Origin: Ophioderma brevispina
Lineage: Eukaryota > Echinodermata > Ophiuroidea > Amphilepidida > Ophiodermatidae
Assembly: GCA_023653785.1 (NCBI GenBank)
Contig: JAMKCH010007202.1
Coordinates: 1 to 64,000, forward strand
DNA: 64,000 nt
Reading direction: 5' to 3'
Shown here: positions 12,546 through 24,590 of the stretch, piece by piece
How positions within the stretch are numbered: the first letter of the stretch is position 1
Layout: each line of letters begins with the position of its first letter
Position numbers and translations under genes: made by a program
Notes under the pieces: model-generated
The model's database searches: none
Told to the model about the DNA's origin: nothing
What the model saw: only the letters and a program-made list of their open reading frames with translations

Positions 12546-13452
12546 TTAACTTCTCATTTCGAGTAGAAAAGACGACAGTAGTAAACGAAAAAAAACAAAA
12601 CAAAAACGGAGGTTCAGTTCTCTATGGTAGATAGGTAGTCCAAAAGATTGTGACTCCATATTTATTAGCATAGTCATTACGTTACTACATTACCAGATTT
12701 TTAAGGACAAAATGCAAACAACAACAAGCAAACAAAAACACACCTGTTAAAATATCACTTCAATTCCTGGCTCATGCAAAGCAGTGGCCTACACTTTTTA
12801 GATGTTTATTTTTTTTCTTGGCAGTTAATCGTTACGTATTGATTAGGTATTTTATTCAAAATGAAGCGTTATTGTGACCGGAATCAAGATTGCCTTGTAC
12901 AAAATCTTATAAACAGAATGAACTCGATTTGCAAAATCGCATTTGTAAGTATTGTGTTTGATATATTAATTCAGTTTAATGCTTCGTGGATAGCCTGGTA
13001 TTTATAATACGTGGTTCATCAATAAAAGTTTATGAACAATATGGACATCTCATTGTTGGGTGACCACTGGCTAAACTTGTTAATGCATCCATGGCACAGC
13101 TGAGAGCAGCACACAAACCTGGTCTGCAAGGGTTTCTAACTCCACTGCCGATGAAGGAGAGCTGAAAAGACAATATTATGCTGATGTACTCCCGGGCTAT
13201 TACCGAGAGGCAAAAGGAAGGTAACCTGCCAGGATTCAGAGGGGTTCACTCGGATTTATTTTCATGAGAGGTAGGTCTTTTAATATAGCAAAATTGTGAT
13301 AAGTGCAGTGCGTGCTTTACTGTCTATATTACCTGTACGTGTTTTACGTTGGGTAAATTTACGCAAGTTACGCAACCGAGTAGTAGTTGGTACCCCCTTC
13401 CCCCAAGTTAGTCATGTGGGTATATAGACAGACTCTCATTCGATGGAAGTCT
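12546..13452. other. Non-coding DNA
   Basis: AT-rich sequence with an A-rich run near 12580-12605. Nothing further was recognised. Confidence 0.4.
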
Positions 13453-13870
13453 GGGTTAATGGCGTATAGCAAATTATTGGGTTAGCTATAATGTAGTATA
13501 CCCATGCGTGTGTATACAGAATACCGGGGTTAATGAGATATCAATTATTGGGAATTATACATGTAGTGTACAGGGTTGGATACCCAATCATTTGTTGATA
13601 AACATATACAGTATACCCAAGGTTAACGGGAATACCCAATTATCATGATATAGGCAGTATACATGTAGTGTACCATGGGTTGGCTACCCAATCATGGGTG
13701 TATACAGTAACCCGGAGGGATAATGGGAATAACCAATTATTGGGTAGTATACATGTAGTGTGGATACCCACTCATTGGGTGTTATTCAGATACCCCACGG
13801 GTTGGATACCGCAATATTGGAGGTAATACATGCAATATAACCCAGGGTTTCACCAACCGTTAATGGCTAT
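13453..13870 (+). repeat. Degenerate tandem array, ~76-98 bp units
   Basis: Four or five diverged units carry GGGTTAATG, ACCCAATTATTGGG, TATACATGTAGTGTA and GGGTTGGATACCCAAT in order. The GGTTAA landmarks near 13453, 13529, 13621 and 13719 give spacings of about 76, 92 and 98. The units contain internal palindromes (ACCCAATTATTGGGT), so each repeat can fold. Confidence 0.75.
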
Positions 13871-14449
13871 GTAAATCTGATGGCAATGTTGAAACTGATT
13901 TATGGGGTTTTACAAATTAATATACAGGGAACTTATGAAAACGTTATATCATATCGCAAGCGCGGAGATATCCGTCAAATTAATGGTGAACAATCATGAA
14001 CTAGCTAATGAATAGGCCATTTTAAATAGGAAAGGAATAACATGCGTAGTGTTGATTAGTTAAAACGTTAAACACATCAATAATAATCATAATAGCAATA
14101 ATAACAAACAATAACAACAGCAATAACGATTAATAGGAACGTTAGGGCGAAGAAAGTTTATCATTCATTAGGTTACAGTGAGTTCTTTTATTATTAAAGT
14201 AATTCATATTCATCATCCGTGTTATTTTAGTGGATTATCTTAATTTGTATAATTAATATTCATATCCTTTGACGGAATAAGCCAAACAAAGGGATATGTT
14301 AGGGGGGAGGAGCTGCATTTTGCCTAACGGCGTAATGAGGGAATAACAAAAAGCTATTTGTTGCTTAGATTTAGGCAATATAAAATAATAAACAAAAATA
14401 ATAACAAAAAACAACAGCAAAAATAACAATAATACATAATCAAACAATT
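13871..14449. other. Non-coding DNA with AAT-type microsatellite
   Basis: Runs of AATAATAATC and AATAACAACA type lie at about 14080-14130 and 14380-14440. No gene is seen. Confidence 0.5.
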
Positions 14450-14620
14450 ACTGACATTTGTATAGTGCCTTTTCCAGTGATCAAAGCGCGTTGTAGCCTA
14501 GTAATTGTTATAATTATTATACTTATAATCATCACAATCATTTCGCTTGGTCCGGGCCGGCCGGATCTCAATATTATTTTCGTAGTTAACCGGACCAAGG
14601 CAAGCGCCAAATCCCAGGAG
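14450..14620 (+). repeat. Repeat fragment with inverted GGTCCGG motif
   Basis: Begins with TTTGTATAGTGCCTTTTCC and ATCAAAGCGC, a type of sequence seen in 3-prime regions of animal SINEs and MITEs. A 10-base inverted pair CTTGGTCCGG and CCGGACCAAG lies at about 14548-14600. Identity and limits are uncertain. Confidence 0.4.
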
Positions 14621-15287
14621 TTGCAAAATGACATAGATTATACATACATTAGCAAATGAGAAGCATCTGAACCTCTAAACCATCATTTTAATGACTTGAA
14701 ATTAATGATTTTAAAAATTAAAATGCATATTGTAAGCGGCCTATTATTTTTTAATTCGCCCTATATGGGATACACTCTAAAATAGTTTACCAATATGGGG
14801 TTAATAAATAATAATAATAATAAAACCAACAAAACACCAAACAAAAAACTAAAATCACAAATATAACTTTAAAAAATTAAATATTAAAAATAGTAATACA
14901 AAAATACGTACAAAAATATTTTTCAAAAATACACAAATTTAAAGCCCACCAATGATATCCTCATTGCACTTTTATCAAATACATACATAATATTAAAAAT
15001 AGTACCAGTATTGAATGTACACATACAATTCTTCCAAAAAAAACACGAAATAAGCACACAATTGGTACCCTAGTTTATAAGAATCAAACTCAGTTTTGAC
15101 TAACAGAAATGGCGGTGTTCCTTTTTTTCAATTAACTGAGTAAAAATATTTGAGAGTGTAGACTGGTGTTAATTAAGGTTGACCATTTACCATTGAAACG
15201 CAAAACTTTGTGTTTTAAATGTCTAACATTAAGCATTTAACACTTCTAAGTGCCTAAACATAACCTAAAAGATTTAAACACCTAAAT
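14621..15287. other. A-rich non-coding DNA
   Basis: AT-rich with AATAAT and CAAA-type low complexity. No exon is recognised. Confidence 0.4.
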
Positions 15288-15400
15288 TTAACACTTGACC
15301 CAAGGGGGGTTTTCACTCCCATTAGTGCCCAAGGGGGGAGGGCAGGGCCCGTACGCAGGGGGCGGTTTCGCACCCCCCCCCCAATTCCATAAAAGGGGGA
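15288..15400 (-). mobile_element. Terminal fragment of the TTAA-flanked transposon
   Basis: Starts at TTAACACTTGACCCAAGGGG and continues with TTTTCACTCC then TAGTGCCCAAGGGG. This matches the inverted right end of the complete element at 32623-33422. Only the terminal part is recognisable, so this is a fragment or an internally different relative. Confidence 0.6.
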
Positions 15401-15458
15401 AAAAAGGGGAACAAGGCATTTTTTGACGATTTTTAACCTCGCGTGCTAGCAACGCGAG

Positions 15459-15672
15459 CAGTGGCGTAAACCAGACTTTTGCAAATGGTGGGGGCAGAAG
15501 GTTCCGTTGGGGTGCCAAGGAATTTTTTGAGGGGCTAATTTGGGTCCTTCTCCAATAGACACTGTACAAAAGGTCGGTTTCATTTGGGGGGGTGCTGGCG
15601 GGGACGGGGAAGGGTTCCGTTTGGGGGGGCTTGCGCCCCCCCCCCCCCTGCCCCCGCTGTTACGCCACGCCA
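15459..15672. mobile_element. Small inverted-repeat element (CAGTGGCGTAA termini)
   Basis: Begins with CAGTGGCGTAA and ends with TTACGCCAC, an imperfect terminal inverted repeat typical of short hAT-like MITEs. The interior holds G and C homopolymer runs that pair with each other. No clear target-site duplication was found. Confidence 0.5.
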
Positions 15673-15896
15673 CGCTATAGCGTTATAGTTATGACGGGCG
15701 AGGACTTGATGTGTTGTGTTTTTTTAATCAGGCTTACATTTCGTATGTATGTTGATGATGAAATTTTGTTTTGGTAGGGGGTAGAGATGGATCTTGAGGT
15801 CCAAAACATGCAGAGCGATTCCAAAATCGGGGTGTCGTTTGGATGTTTGGAGTCGTTTTAGGATGCCCAAAAGCAATTGGTTGATAGTCATCAGCC

Positions 15897-16129
15897 TCAC
15901 AGTCTTTCATTTTCTTGGTGGATAGCAAGTCTAGCATTCAGGCTCACTGTACCGTCTCTCAGACAGAAGGATTGTTGCTGTGTCCTATTGCTCCTGGTGT
16001 TATATTGAATGACCTCGAACTGAAAGGCTTGGTCCCACTCAGCTGTACGACTCATTTGATTGTAAATTGATCTCTGACTCCCAGGTTGGTAGTAGATGAC
16101 GTTAGTTATAACTTCCAATTTAGTTGGAC
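15897..16129 (-). CDS. Possible terminal coding exon, product unknown
   Basis: On the minus strand a frame runs from an AG acceptor at 16130-16131 to a TGA at 15897-15899, giving 76 residues after a two-base phase. The acceptor is preceded by GCTAAT and a short pyrimidine run (CTCCCCCAG), a usable branch-point and acceptor arrangement. The peptide has mixed, globular-looking composition, with motifs such as LEVITNVIYYQPGSQ, AEWDQAFQFEVI and SFCLRDGTVSLNARL. The alternating hydrophobic pattern suggests a beta-rich extracellular or C2-like fold, but I do not recognise the family. In the region upstream on the same strand, the same frame is closed by a TGA near 16156, consistent with intron. No clear poly(A) signal is seen downstream. 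It could instead be a pseudogene or a chance frame. Confidence 0.35.
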
Positions 16130-17579
16130 CTGGGGGAGTATTAGCTTTCCAACACTTTTGTCAGAAACACTTCTTCCTCAACAAACATTCTGCAATCAAC
16201 TTGTCGAAACCTCCCAAATATGTCACCTTTTTTGGAATACAACTATTATTCAAAACAAACTTAGTGAGTCTCTATTACTGAACCTCCTCAGAGAACTTAT
16301 GAATGATAACATTATGCCCTAGAAGGTCTACAATTAAAAATCACAGAAACTCAATACATTGGTATAAATATTCCAGATGTTAAATAAAATAGGCATAAAA
16401 TATAATCCAGAACAAAAAATCCTTGAAAAAACAAAAACAACAACAAATAGTAAACAACTAATTTGTGGGAGACTTGCCAACTTTTCGTACCATGCGATCC
16501 AGCAGAGCGAATTGAAACCTGCATCCCAGTGCTACGTTAAGGAACTTCTTAGGCAGAAATGAGTCTGCTCCTTGAAATATACATTGTGGTCAACTAAAGG
16601 TTTACACTTTTATATCTATCTGCAATCTCTAAAACGTGGGTGGACCTCATTACAGGTTTTTGAAGATTTTATTAATTACAATATTTTGTTATAAACCTGG
16701 TGAAAAAGGCATTCAAAACAAAGCTCCAATAAAAATGCGGCCAAATTTGAAAAATGGTAACAACCCACTTTGCAACACACGTAAGTCTATGGGGGAAAAT
16801 GACCATTATGGTTGACAGAAATCAATACCAGTGCGTGTGAAATGGAAGCTACTCCTTAACTAACTATAGCCACCCTTCGAGTTTTGTGTGAAGTGTTTAC
16901 CATTTGAAAATAAGAGAGGAATTATCTCAACCGTTTGAAAAACTGAACTTGAAAATGGCCTCTTTCCTAATAATTAGTTGATTTCAATTGGGAGGAGAGG
17001 ATTTAAATTGAGATAACATGCATGTTTTTCTTGCATGACTGCGATCGAGACTCTGCTTGTACATTTCAAGGTGGCGGCGTGGTTTGGGAAAAAATCATAA
17101 AGAAGAAAAATTTTAATTTTTTAGGTTTTTTCTTTTTTTAAATTTATAAGATAAACTTGAAATAAGGTGAGGGTGTCTAATTCTACATTTGTAGTCATTA
17201 TCAATACCAAGTCCCACGACGGGGTGCATTGTCAATGGTTTCTGTGTATCATTTTGATCCTATATTCGTGACCGCCAACAGAGGGCCAGAGACTTGCCGT
17301 GTGTTTGCAAAAGTGCGTTTTTGACCTGTTTTCTCTAGATGGTGGCCATTATTTTGTCATTTCAGCTTTGTTTTCAATGGCCGTTTTCACCAGTTTCCAA
17401 CAAGATATGGTAGTTAGTTAATAAGTACTTTCAAAGTATTTTGATATGTCTAACCACTTTTGAGAAATTTGCAGACCGAAAAGTGTAAAAACCCCCACTT
17501 TTTTTTGGACCACTCTGTATTCCCAACACAACCAAAACCCACACTCCAAAACAGAAATGAATTAGGTTCGCCTGTAGCT
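16130..17579. other. Non-coding DNA next to the candidate exon
   Basis: If 15897-16129 is an exon, this would hold its upstream intron. No further exon was recognised. The sequence is AT-rich with scattered short low-complexity runs. Confidence 0.35.
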
Positions 17580-19560
17580 GTTAGAAGAAAATGGTGGATG
17601 GGGGTGTTGTAAGGGGGGTGGGGGGGATGAGAGATAGGTGTTTGGGAGATAAGTGTTGGGAAGGGGAGGAGGAGATGAGTGTTGGGATGACGGAGGAAGA
17701 TGAATGTTGGGAAGAGGAAAATGGGATTGTGGGAAGGGGAAGATGGGACATTGGGAGGGGGAAGAAGATGGGATGTTGGGGAAGGGGGAAAATGGGACGT
17801 TGGAATGGGGAAGATAGGTTGGGAAGGGGAAGATGAAGATAGGGATTTTGAAGGGGGAGAATAGGGATTTTGAAGGGGGGAGAGAGATAGGATTTTGAAG
17901 GGGGAGGGGAGATAGGGTTTGGGAAGGTTTTTTTTTTTTTTTGGGAGATAGGGTTTTGGAAGGGGAAAAAGGGGCGGGGGGAGGGTGGGAAGGAGGGAAG
18001 AAAATGGGAGGGTGGGAATGGGAAGATGGGTTAGAAAGAGAAAGATAGGGGTTGGGAAGGGGAAGATGGGGGTGGGAGGGGGAGATGGGATGGGAAGGGG
18101 GAAAGATGGGGGATGGGAAGGGAAAGAAGGGGAGTTGGGAAGGGGAGAGTGGGGTGAGTAGATGAGGTGTGGGAAGATGGGTTGTTGAGAAGGGGAAGAT
18201 GGGGTGTTTGGGGAAGGCAAAGATGGGTGTTGGGAAAGGAAAGAGGTGTTGGAAGGGAAAGATGGGTGTTGGGAAGGGGAGGAAAGATGGGTGTTGGAAT
18301 GGGGAAGAAGGATGTTGGAAGCGGGGGAAGATAGGGGTGGGATTGAAGGGGGAGAATAGGGATTTTGAGGGGGGAGAAATATGGATTTGAAGGGGGGAGT
18401 GGGAGATTGGGTTTGGAGGGGGAGATAGGGTTTTGGAAGGGGAAAAAATGGGAGGGTGGGAAGAAGGGGAAAAAGGGAGGGTGGGAATGGAAGAAAAGAT
18501 AGGTTAGAAAGAGAAAGATAGGGTTGGGGGAAGGGGAAGATGGGGGTGGGAAGGGGGAAGATGAAGATGGTGAATTGGGAAGGGGAAAGATGGGGATTGG
18601 AAGGGGAAAAGATGGGATTGGGAAGGGGAGGAGAGATGGGGATGAGTAGATGAGGTGTTGGGAAGATGGGGTGTTGAGAAGGGGAAGATGGGTGTTTGGG
18701 AAGGGAAGAGCTGGGTGTTGGGAAGGGAAAGATGGGTGTTTGGGAGGGAAAGATGGGGGTGTTGGGAAAGGGAAAGATGGGTGTTGGGAAGGGGGGGTTT
18801 AGATAGAGTGGGATTGGGAAGGGGGTAGGGTAGGGGATGTGGGAAGGGAATTAAAGGTGGGGATAAGAAGAATGGATGTTGGGAAGATGGAGTGTTAGGA
18901 AGGAGGAAGATGGGGGAAAGGGGAAAGGGGAAGAGGAGTTGGGAAAGGGGAGATGGGTTTGGGAAGGGGAATGATGAGTGTTGGGAAGGGGGTAGAGGGG
19001 GGATTTTGGGAAGGGGAAGGTGTTGATGAGAGAGGAGGGGAGATGAGCGGAAGGAGGAGCTGGGGGGTGGATTGGGAAGGGGGCAATTCGGAAGATGGTG
19101 GTGGGAGAAAGGGGGGGAAGATGGGATGTTGGGAGGGGGAAGATGGTATTTGGGAAGGGAAAATGTGTGTTGGGAAGGGGCGATGTGTATTAGAACAAGG
19201 CGAAGAGGGCTTTGTGGGGAGAGGGGAAGAGGGGTTGGGAAAGGGGAAAGAGGGGTGTGGGGAAAGGGTAAGAGGGTGTTGGGAAGGGGAAGATGGGTGT
19301 TGGGAAGCGGAAGATGGTGTTGGGAAGGGGGAAAGATGGGTGTTGGGAGGGGAAAATGGGTGTTGGGAGAGGAGGAAGATGGGTGGTTGGGTGTGGGAAG
19401 GGGAGGATGGGGATTGAGAAGCGGAAGATTGGATTTTGGGAAGATGGGGGCCATCGGGAAGATGGGATGTTGTTGAAAAAGTAAAAAGGGTGTTTGAGAA
19501 GGAGGAAGTTAGGTTTTGGGAAGGGGGAAGAGGGGTGTTGGTGGAGGGGGCTTTGCGTAA
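17580..19560 (+). repeat. 2 kb G-rich minisatellite with higher-order structure
   Basis: Almost 2 kb is built from variants of a short unit close to GGGAAGGGGAAGATGGGTGTT, giving extreme purine and G enrichment on the plus strand. Ordered landmarks recur at a longer period: an AGAATAGGGATTTTGA block at 17858 and 18353, a GATAGGGTTTTGGAAGGGG block at 17947 and 18424, TTAGAAAGAG at 18031 and 18504, and GAGTAGATGAGG at 18156 and 18644. That is an offset of about 473-495, indicating a higher-order repeat of roughly 0.5 kb. The second part (about 18850-19560) is more uniform. Dense GGG and GGGG runs predict G-quadruplexes and R-loops. Minus-strand proline/serine-rich frames of 231-316 codons are by-products of C-richness. 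Confidence 0.95.
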
Positions 19561-19835
19561 CAAATTCCATCGTACTTGGAAAAAAGTCAAAAAGATTTGA
19601 TGCCTATATGATTAAGGAGTGGATTTTCCAACATATTTTGTTTCACTTATGGCTGAAGTGGTTTGATACCACTGATCACATAAGCGCGGGTATGATGCAT
19701 TCGTTGATGCTCTCGTTTTGATAAAAGGTCCAAAATTTCGAGGAAGGAAATATGACAAAAAAGTGTCCCACTTTTGGTGAGAGACTGTTAAAAACGTCCA
19801 AGAAAGGACCCATTTTGGGGGGTTAGGTAGTTCGC
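19561..19835. other. Non-coding flank of the minisatellite
   Basis: Returns to ordinary base composition. It has short similarity in direct orientation (AAAGGTCCAA, then TTTCGA) to about 20477, suggesting it may belong to the neighbouring foldback repeat. Confidence 0.35.
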
Positions 19836-20440
19836 CTGAGCACAAACCTTTTGTCTTCATTTTCTCTTTTAATTAAACCATTTGCGAATTATCGTATATC
19901 AGGCTGAAACGTAAGGTATGCGCTGACAGGGAATGTATCAACAATAAGCAAATGCCAAATTTAAGTCATCTGGACATCGTCAGATTTTCAAACTACCGTC
20001 AAACAGGACCTCTGTGTAGCATTTACAATTACTACAGAACAAGAATCCACACATTGTTTCATCCAAACGGCGGAAAAAACGAAAAAAAAATACTAATTGG
20101 ATATGAATTTTCAACGCAGAATTATTAACTCCTTAAAACTGTCATGAGTGAATGGTTGCCGGTTCCGAGTTATGGGGGTCAAAAACGTCGACACGAGTTG
20201 TTTGTGGTCAACAAAAAAGTGTGGATTCTTGTTTCTGTAGTATTGTAAGATCTCCCACTAAGATCCTGTGTGAGGTAAGTTTGAAAAACTCTGACGAGGT
20301 CAGATGGACTTTTTAAATTGGCATTTTGCTTATTGTTGATACCAAAAGTCCATGTACAGCGGCAAACCTTTACGTTAGCTGATATACTGATAAGGTCCCA
20401 AATGTTAAGTGAATGAAGACAAAAAGGTTAGGTCAAGCTT
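19836..20440. mobile_element. Foldback element with ~220 bp imperfect arms
   Basis: The left arm (about 19836-20056) and right arm (about 20213-20440) are inverted copies. ATCAACAATAAGCAAA, CAAGAATCCACAC and TTTTGTCTTCATT on the left have matching reverse complements in the right arm. A spacer of about 155 bases separates them. The arms have diverged by point changes and indels. No protein is encoded. Confidence 0.75.
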
Positions 20441-20529
20441 GTTCTGATTTATGATTTATGTTATTTTTTTCCCAAAAAGGTCCAATTTTTCGAAGACCCG
20501 CACCCACCGTTTAAAACGTATAAAACGAA

Positions 20530-21230
20530 TCCGCGTACGGCCCTAGGGGAGGGGTCCACCTGGATGATTTTTTGAACGAAATTTACACCACATGTGAAGG
20601 GTCATAAGCAATAGAAATTTGAAATTTGTTATTGGGCTGCAAATTAGGGGCAAAACATGTTTTCAAAACACGCGAAAACAGACTGGGCAAAAGAGCCGAA
20701 AATTCAAATGAGGCCTTGCCCTACATAAACCTCTTTGAAAACTATTTTATGTTGATATCTACCTAGAAGACCCAAGTTTAACACAAAGTTGCAGTTTTAG
20801 TGAATCCGTATTTTGTACGGGTGGTTGCAAAATACATGTCATTGTCCCATAGGAACTTTGTCCAGAACGGTTTAGCCAAACGTCCAAATAATTGTTTGTT
20901 TTCAGACATACAGGGTTAAATATTTAAATGTTACTTATGTTATAGGTATGTGTGAAAATATATCAGCAAAAAAAATGCTTTCCTTTGAGTTTTAAAAAAA
21001 TATTCTCAGCTGACTACCGTTCGTGTGCAAGGGAGGGGTTCCATGGGACCCCCTAATGAACTCATTCAAAGGTTGTTTTATTAACGATTTTTTTTTGGTA
21101 CGAAAAAGAGGCGCAGTTAAAAGTAGGGAAATTTAAAAAAAACGGCGCAAAAATCCCAAGCGTAAAGTGACCAGCGCGAAAACAAATTTTGAGGGTCCCT
21201 AGGCCCTAAACACAGCCGTCACTTATATAA
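20530..21230 (-). mobile_element. Inverted diverged copy of the TTAA-flanked transposon
   Basis: The reverse complement matches the interior of 32623-33422 in order. Shared segments are CTCAAAATTTGTTTTCGCGCTGG-type sequence, GGATTTTTGCGCCG, the CCATGGAACCCC block, and the CCCTTCACATGTGGT segment. The termini with TTAA are not preserved as clearly as in the complete copy. Confidence 0.7.
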
Positions 21231-22504
21231 GTGTAATGTTCCTCTAAACGCTTGTTGTAGTTTGTCGCTATACTGAGCCTGAGAGTCCTGCTTGTTCTCT
21301 CGCAAGGTCAGTTCTTCTTTCAGCTTTGGTTCTTAAAATGAACCAAGGTCACTTGTAAGAACTCATTATGATGGGACTCATTTCTAAAGTATAATTCGTA
21401 TAGGATCCCCGGAATTTGACCCGCCTTGATATTTGCCCAACATGTTGTGTGAATGAGGCTTTTTTTGTTGTTCACAACGAAGTTAAGCTTTGAACATATC
21501 AGGCTAACATCAAACACTCTCTGGCCGTGGAAATTCAACATTTTTGGCGAATGAGGAAAAGTAACAAATTTACCAAATTAGATAATGATGAATTTGGGTC
21601 CGTTTTGGGCTTAGTGGTTTTCCAAAACGCATCATTTACCAGAAAGCTAAATAACGGGCGTGGAAGGTCGGTCCCTTTTAATACTTTCAAGCCAGTAAAA
21701 TCGATTGTAAATAAATTCATTGATCAATCCTCGTCGACGAATTCGTCGCATCCTTTTTACAATTCCGAATCACAAGCGATTCGATATTGGCTCAACAAAT
21801 TGTATCCGCATATATCGCAAAACAAAATGCAGCGTTAATTTCCGCTTTTCTGCATCCCCAATCCAGCTGCTCTCTTTCAGTGTATTTGGTTCAAACAATA
21901 TATCATAATGTGTTTATTTGAAGGCGTTTTTTTTCTGTTGATAGTTATGCAGAAAAAAACATATCTTTTTCATCATAAATGACATTGCGAATTACCATTA
22001 CCTTGTGGATTTGTTTGTAGGATGGGACATTAAATTAGGCTTGTAAACCGCTAAACAGTTATCTGGCGTCAGGGTAAACACCTTTCGGTTATTTTCGGAT
22101 TCGAAAGTAGGCCCTAACACCTAGGACTCTGTGGCGAAATTGACTTTGGAAAAAAAAAAAATCAAATGTATCAATTTTGGGATCCTGATTTCATCCTTAA
22201 TGTGTTTTGTATTATTAGAAACATACTGGATTGAAACAAAATCAAGAATCGGATGCATAAAGGCTAAAAAATGCCAGCAAAATATCACAATGTTGCAGAT
22301 TCTGCACCTTTGGAGGGTAACAAATTCGCACCGGGGCAGGGAAAAAAACAAATTACAGTTTTAAAGGCGCCATTAGCAAGAGACCCACGTCACATCACTC
22401 CTGATATATGTTTTAATTGAATTTTAAATACAACGGTACAATTTTAACTTTCTAACATTTAGAATTTGCTCACCAAATTCCCTTAGCGTTACGGAACCGT
22501 GATA
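21231..22504. other. Non-coding DNA
   Basis: Contains short frames (21527-21838 plus, 22121-22351 minus) with no recognisable domain and no supporting splice context. No repeat was matched. Confidence 0.35.
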
Positions 22505-22640
22505 ACCTGTTTAGCCTACACCGATAGTGTTTCCTTAACGTGACTTTTTTTTTTAACCTGACCCATCTGACACACATCTGACCACTTTTTTTCTGACACA
22601 CTTATGAATTCGGAAACCGCTTCCACGGAATAATTTTTTT
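22505..22640 (+). mobile_element. Partial copy of the small MITE found at 40648
   Basis: Contains GACCCATCTGACACACA, then TTCTGACACACTTATGAATT followed by CGGAAACC, matching the left arm of 40648-40803. The second arm is missing or eroded and T homopolymers interrupt it. Confidence 0.65.
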
Positions 22641-23084
22641 TTTTGCTTATGTTTTTGTTTGTTATTTATTTGTTTACAACCGTAAAAACAATATTTTCCA
22701 TGTTGTCCTCTATGACACGTCCTACCACTGACTCTGCTCTAAACTATTTAATAGACCATGCTCATTTTCAAATACCTTCAATTTGCTCTCAACTGAGACT
22801 AAGACTAGGAAGAATAACACCAATTTTACAAACAACCAAATGCTGTATCATAGTACGAAGACTTCATAATTATAGAACTTCCCATGATTATTTAGTCTTT
22901 ATTTTTAATTCACCCGTTTTTATTATTATTATTTATTTTATCACCAAATTTAAGTGAGTCCTTCAAACCGGGAGTAACTTGTTATTCAACATTGGTTAAC
23001 TATGAGTTGTTGTCCACATAAAAATGTCATGAATAAAAACTGGTCTACTGTGTTTTTTTCGGTAACTTGCAGGCTTCCATTTAA
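22641..23084. other. Non-coding DNA upstream of a LINE remnant
   Basis: AT-rich. A 104-codon frame at 22643 has no recognisable domain. It could be the eroded 5-prime part of the following LINE, but no endonuclease motif is visible. Confidence 0.35.
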
Positions 23085-24590
23085 CTGATTTTCGACACAG
23101 CAACCGCAACTTTAGACAGCACGTATAAACGACTTTTGAGTGTAACCAAATTTTCATTATCACAAAGTTTGTTCAAAATACTCTTGCTGAGCCGAAAACT
23201 GTTATTTGAATAAATTGAACATAAAATGCGGTGTGCCCCAGGGCAGTTATCCTTGGTCCATTTTGTTTTCTGTGTTATGTTAATGACATGGCCAGCAGTG
23301 TCGAACTGCAGAACTTGTAACTTCGATGCCTGATGATAGCGCCCTTTTGGTATCAGGCAAGTAACCCAAATTATATTGTGCAGTACAACTTGGTAAGAAC
23401 CTTGATGCTTGTAGTCAATGGTTAGTGGTAACAAACTTTCACTACACCTGGGGAAGACAGAATGTCTTTTATTTGGTACAAAAAGGAGACTCAGGAAGGT
23501 TCAATCTTTCACAGTCAGCTTTATGGGTGAAACCTTAAAATCTACCAAAGTGCCAAGTATTTGGGTTTTACTCTGGATGAGGTCCTTGTCTGGGGGAAAA
23601 ACATTGCGTGGAAGTTATCAAAAATCAAGCTGGGTTCAAGAGTTAAAGTTTTTATATAGGCATGCAGGGTGTTTAAATCGTAGAACTCGTAAAACATTAT
23701 GTTCTGCTCTCATCTTGTGCCACTATGACTACGCCTCTTCTGCATGGTTTTCCCCTTCATTCCACAGTTTTTAAAAAACATGCTTCAAACTCTGCAGAAA
23801 ATGTGGTCTTTGTTCTGGTTTGGATCCACGTGGCCCAGGTTGACAAGAGCAGCGGAACAGGACTTGGCTTCTTAATCTGTCCGGAGAGGGTGATCCCAAC
23901 TAAAATGAATCAGGTCTTCAACATTTATCATGGTTTTAATCCCCCGAATATTTAAATATTTCAATTTTAAACACCCGTATATCACACTCATCATTAAAGT
24001 ACCAGGGGTAGCCCACACAATTTCTCTGGTCCCAAGGGTTCAAGGCCAGGCCAGCAATATTTTTTCCTTTTAAGTGGGATCCAACATTGGAATTCTCTTC
24101 CTATGCTCAGTCAAGCAAATAAACATACCTGCCCAAATTCAAGAGGCCCGCCAAAAAATTTCTATCCGAGCAGGCCCTGCTGGCGGAGCAGGATCCCTTG
24201 TTTTTCATAATTAGGCCCCTATGTAATTTATTTTTCCCCCCTTTACTGTTTATAGTGCAATATTTTGGTTCATGTTTTTATTCACATGTATTATTTAGTT
24301 TCAAGCCTCTCTGGCCTCCTGTTTTGTCCTCATGTTTCATGTGTTTTGTTCCTTAAGGACCAATGGAAAATAGCCTCATTACAAGAGCTTTTTTGGCTCT
24401 CCTTGGTACGTCTTTGGTTATCAACATTATCTCATATATTCTCGTTTGTTTATACTGGTGCTATTCATCTTGTTTTTAATATTTTAATATGTGCAATTTT
24501 TAAATATTACCTTATTATCATTGTATGTGCAATTATATTCTTGTGAGTGCTGATAATATAATGAATGAATGAATAAAAGTTCAACAATAA
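23085..24590 (+). pseudogene. Degenerate non-LTR retrotransposon (LINE), reverse transcriptase and 3-prime end
   Basis: Encoded the reverse transcriptase of a self-copying non-LTR retrotransposon. Readable pieces occur in the family order but in different frames. CGVPQGS lies near 23227, then a YVNDM piece near 23277. A YADDSALL-type catalytic box near 23324-23345 is broken by one extra base. NKLSLHLGKTECLLFGTK follows from 23430, then CLNRRTRKTL and HYDYASSAWF near 23670-23750, and WNSLP near 24080-24100. A 3-prime region ends in a TGAATGAATGAATAAA tail near 24565-24585. The endonuclease half is absent, the usual 5-prime truncation. The style is that of the CR1/Jockey-like LINEs common in marine invertebrates, but the clade is an inference. 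It has several frameshifts and cannot be active. Confidence 0.88.

Noticed and set aside
13453..13870. CRISPR-like regularly spaced repeats
   Set aside because: Units are diverged, spacing varies, and the intervening sequence is also repeated. It is a degenerate eukaryotic tandem array.
17450..19590. Minus-strand frames of 231-316 codons rich in proline and serine, and plus-strand glycine-rich frames
   Set aside because: They exist because the repeat lacks A/T-rich stop codons. Several overlapping frames are open at once and composition follows the repeat unit.
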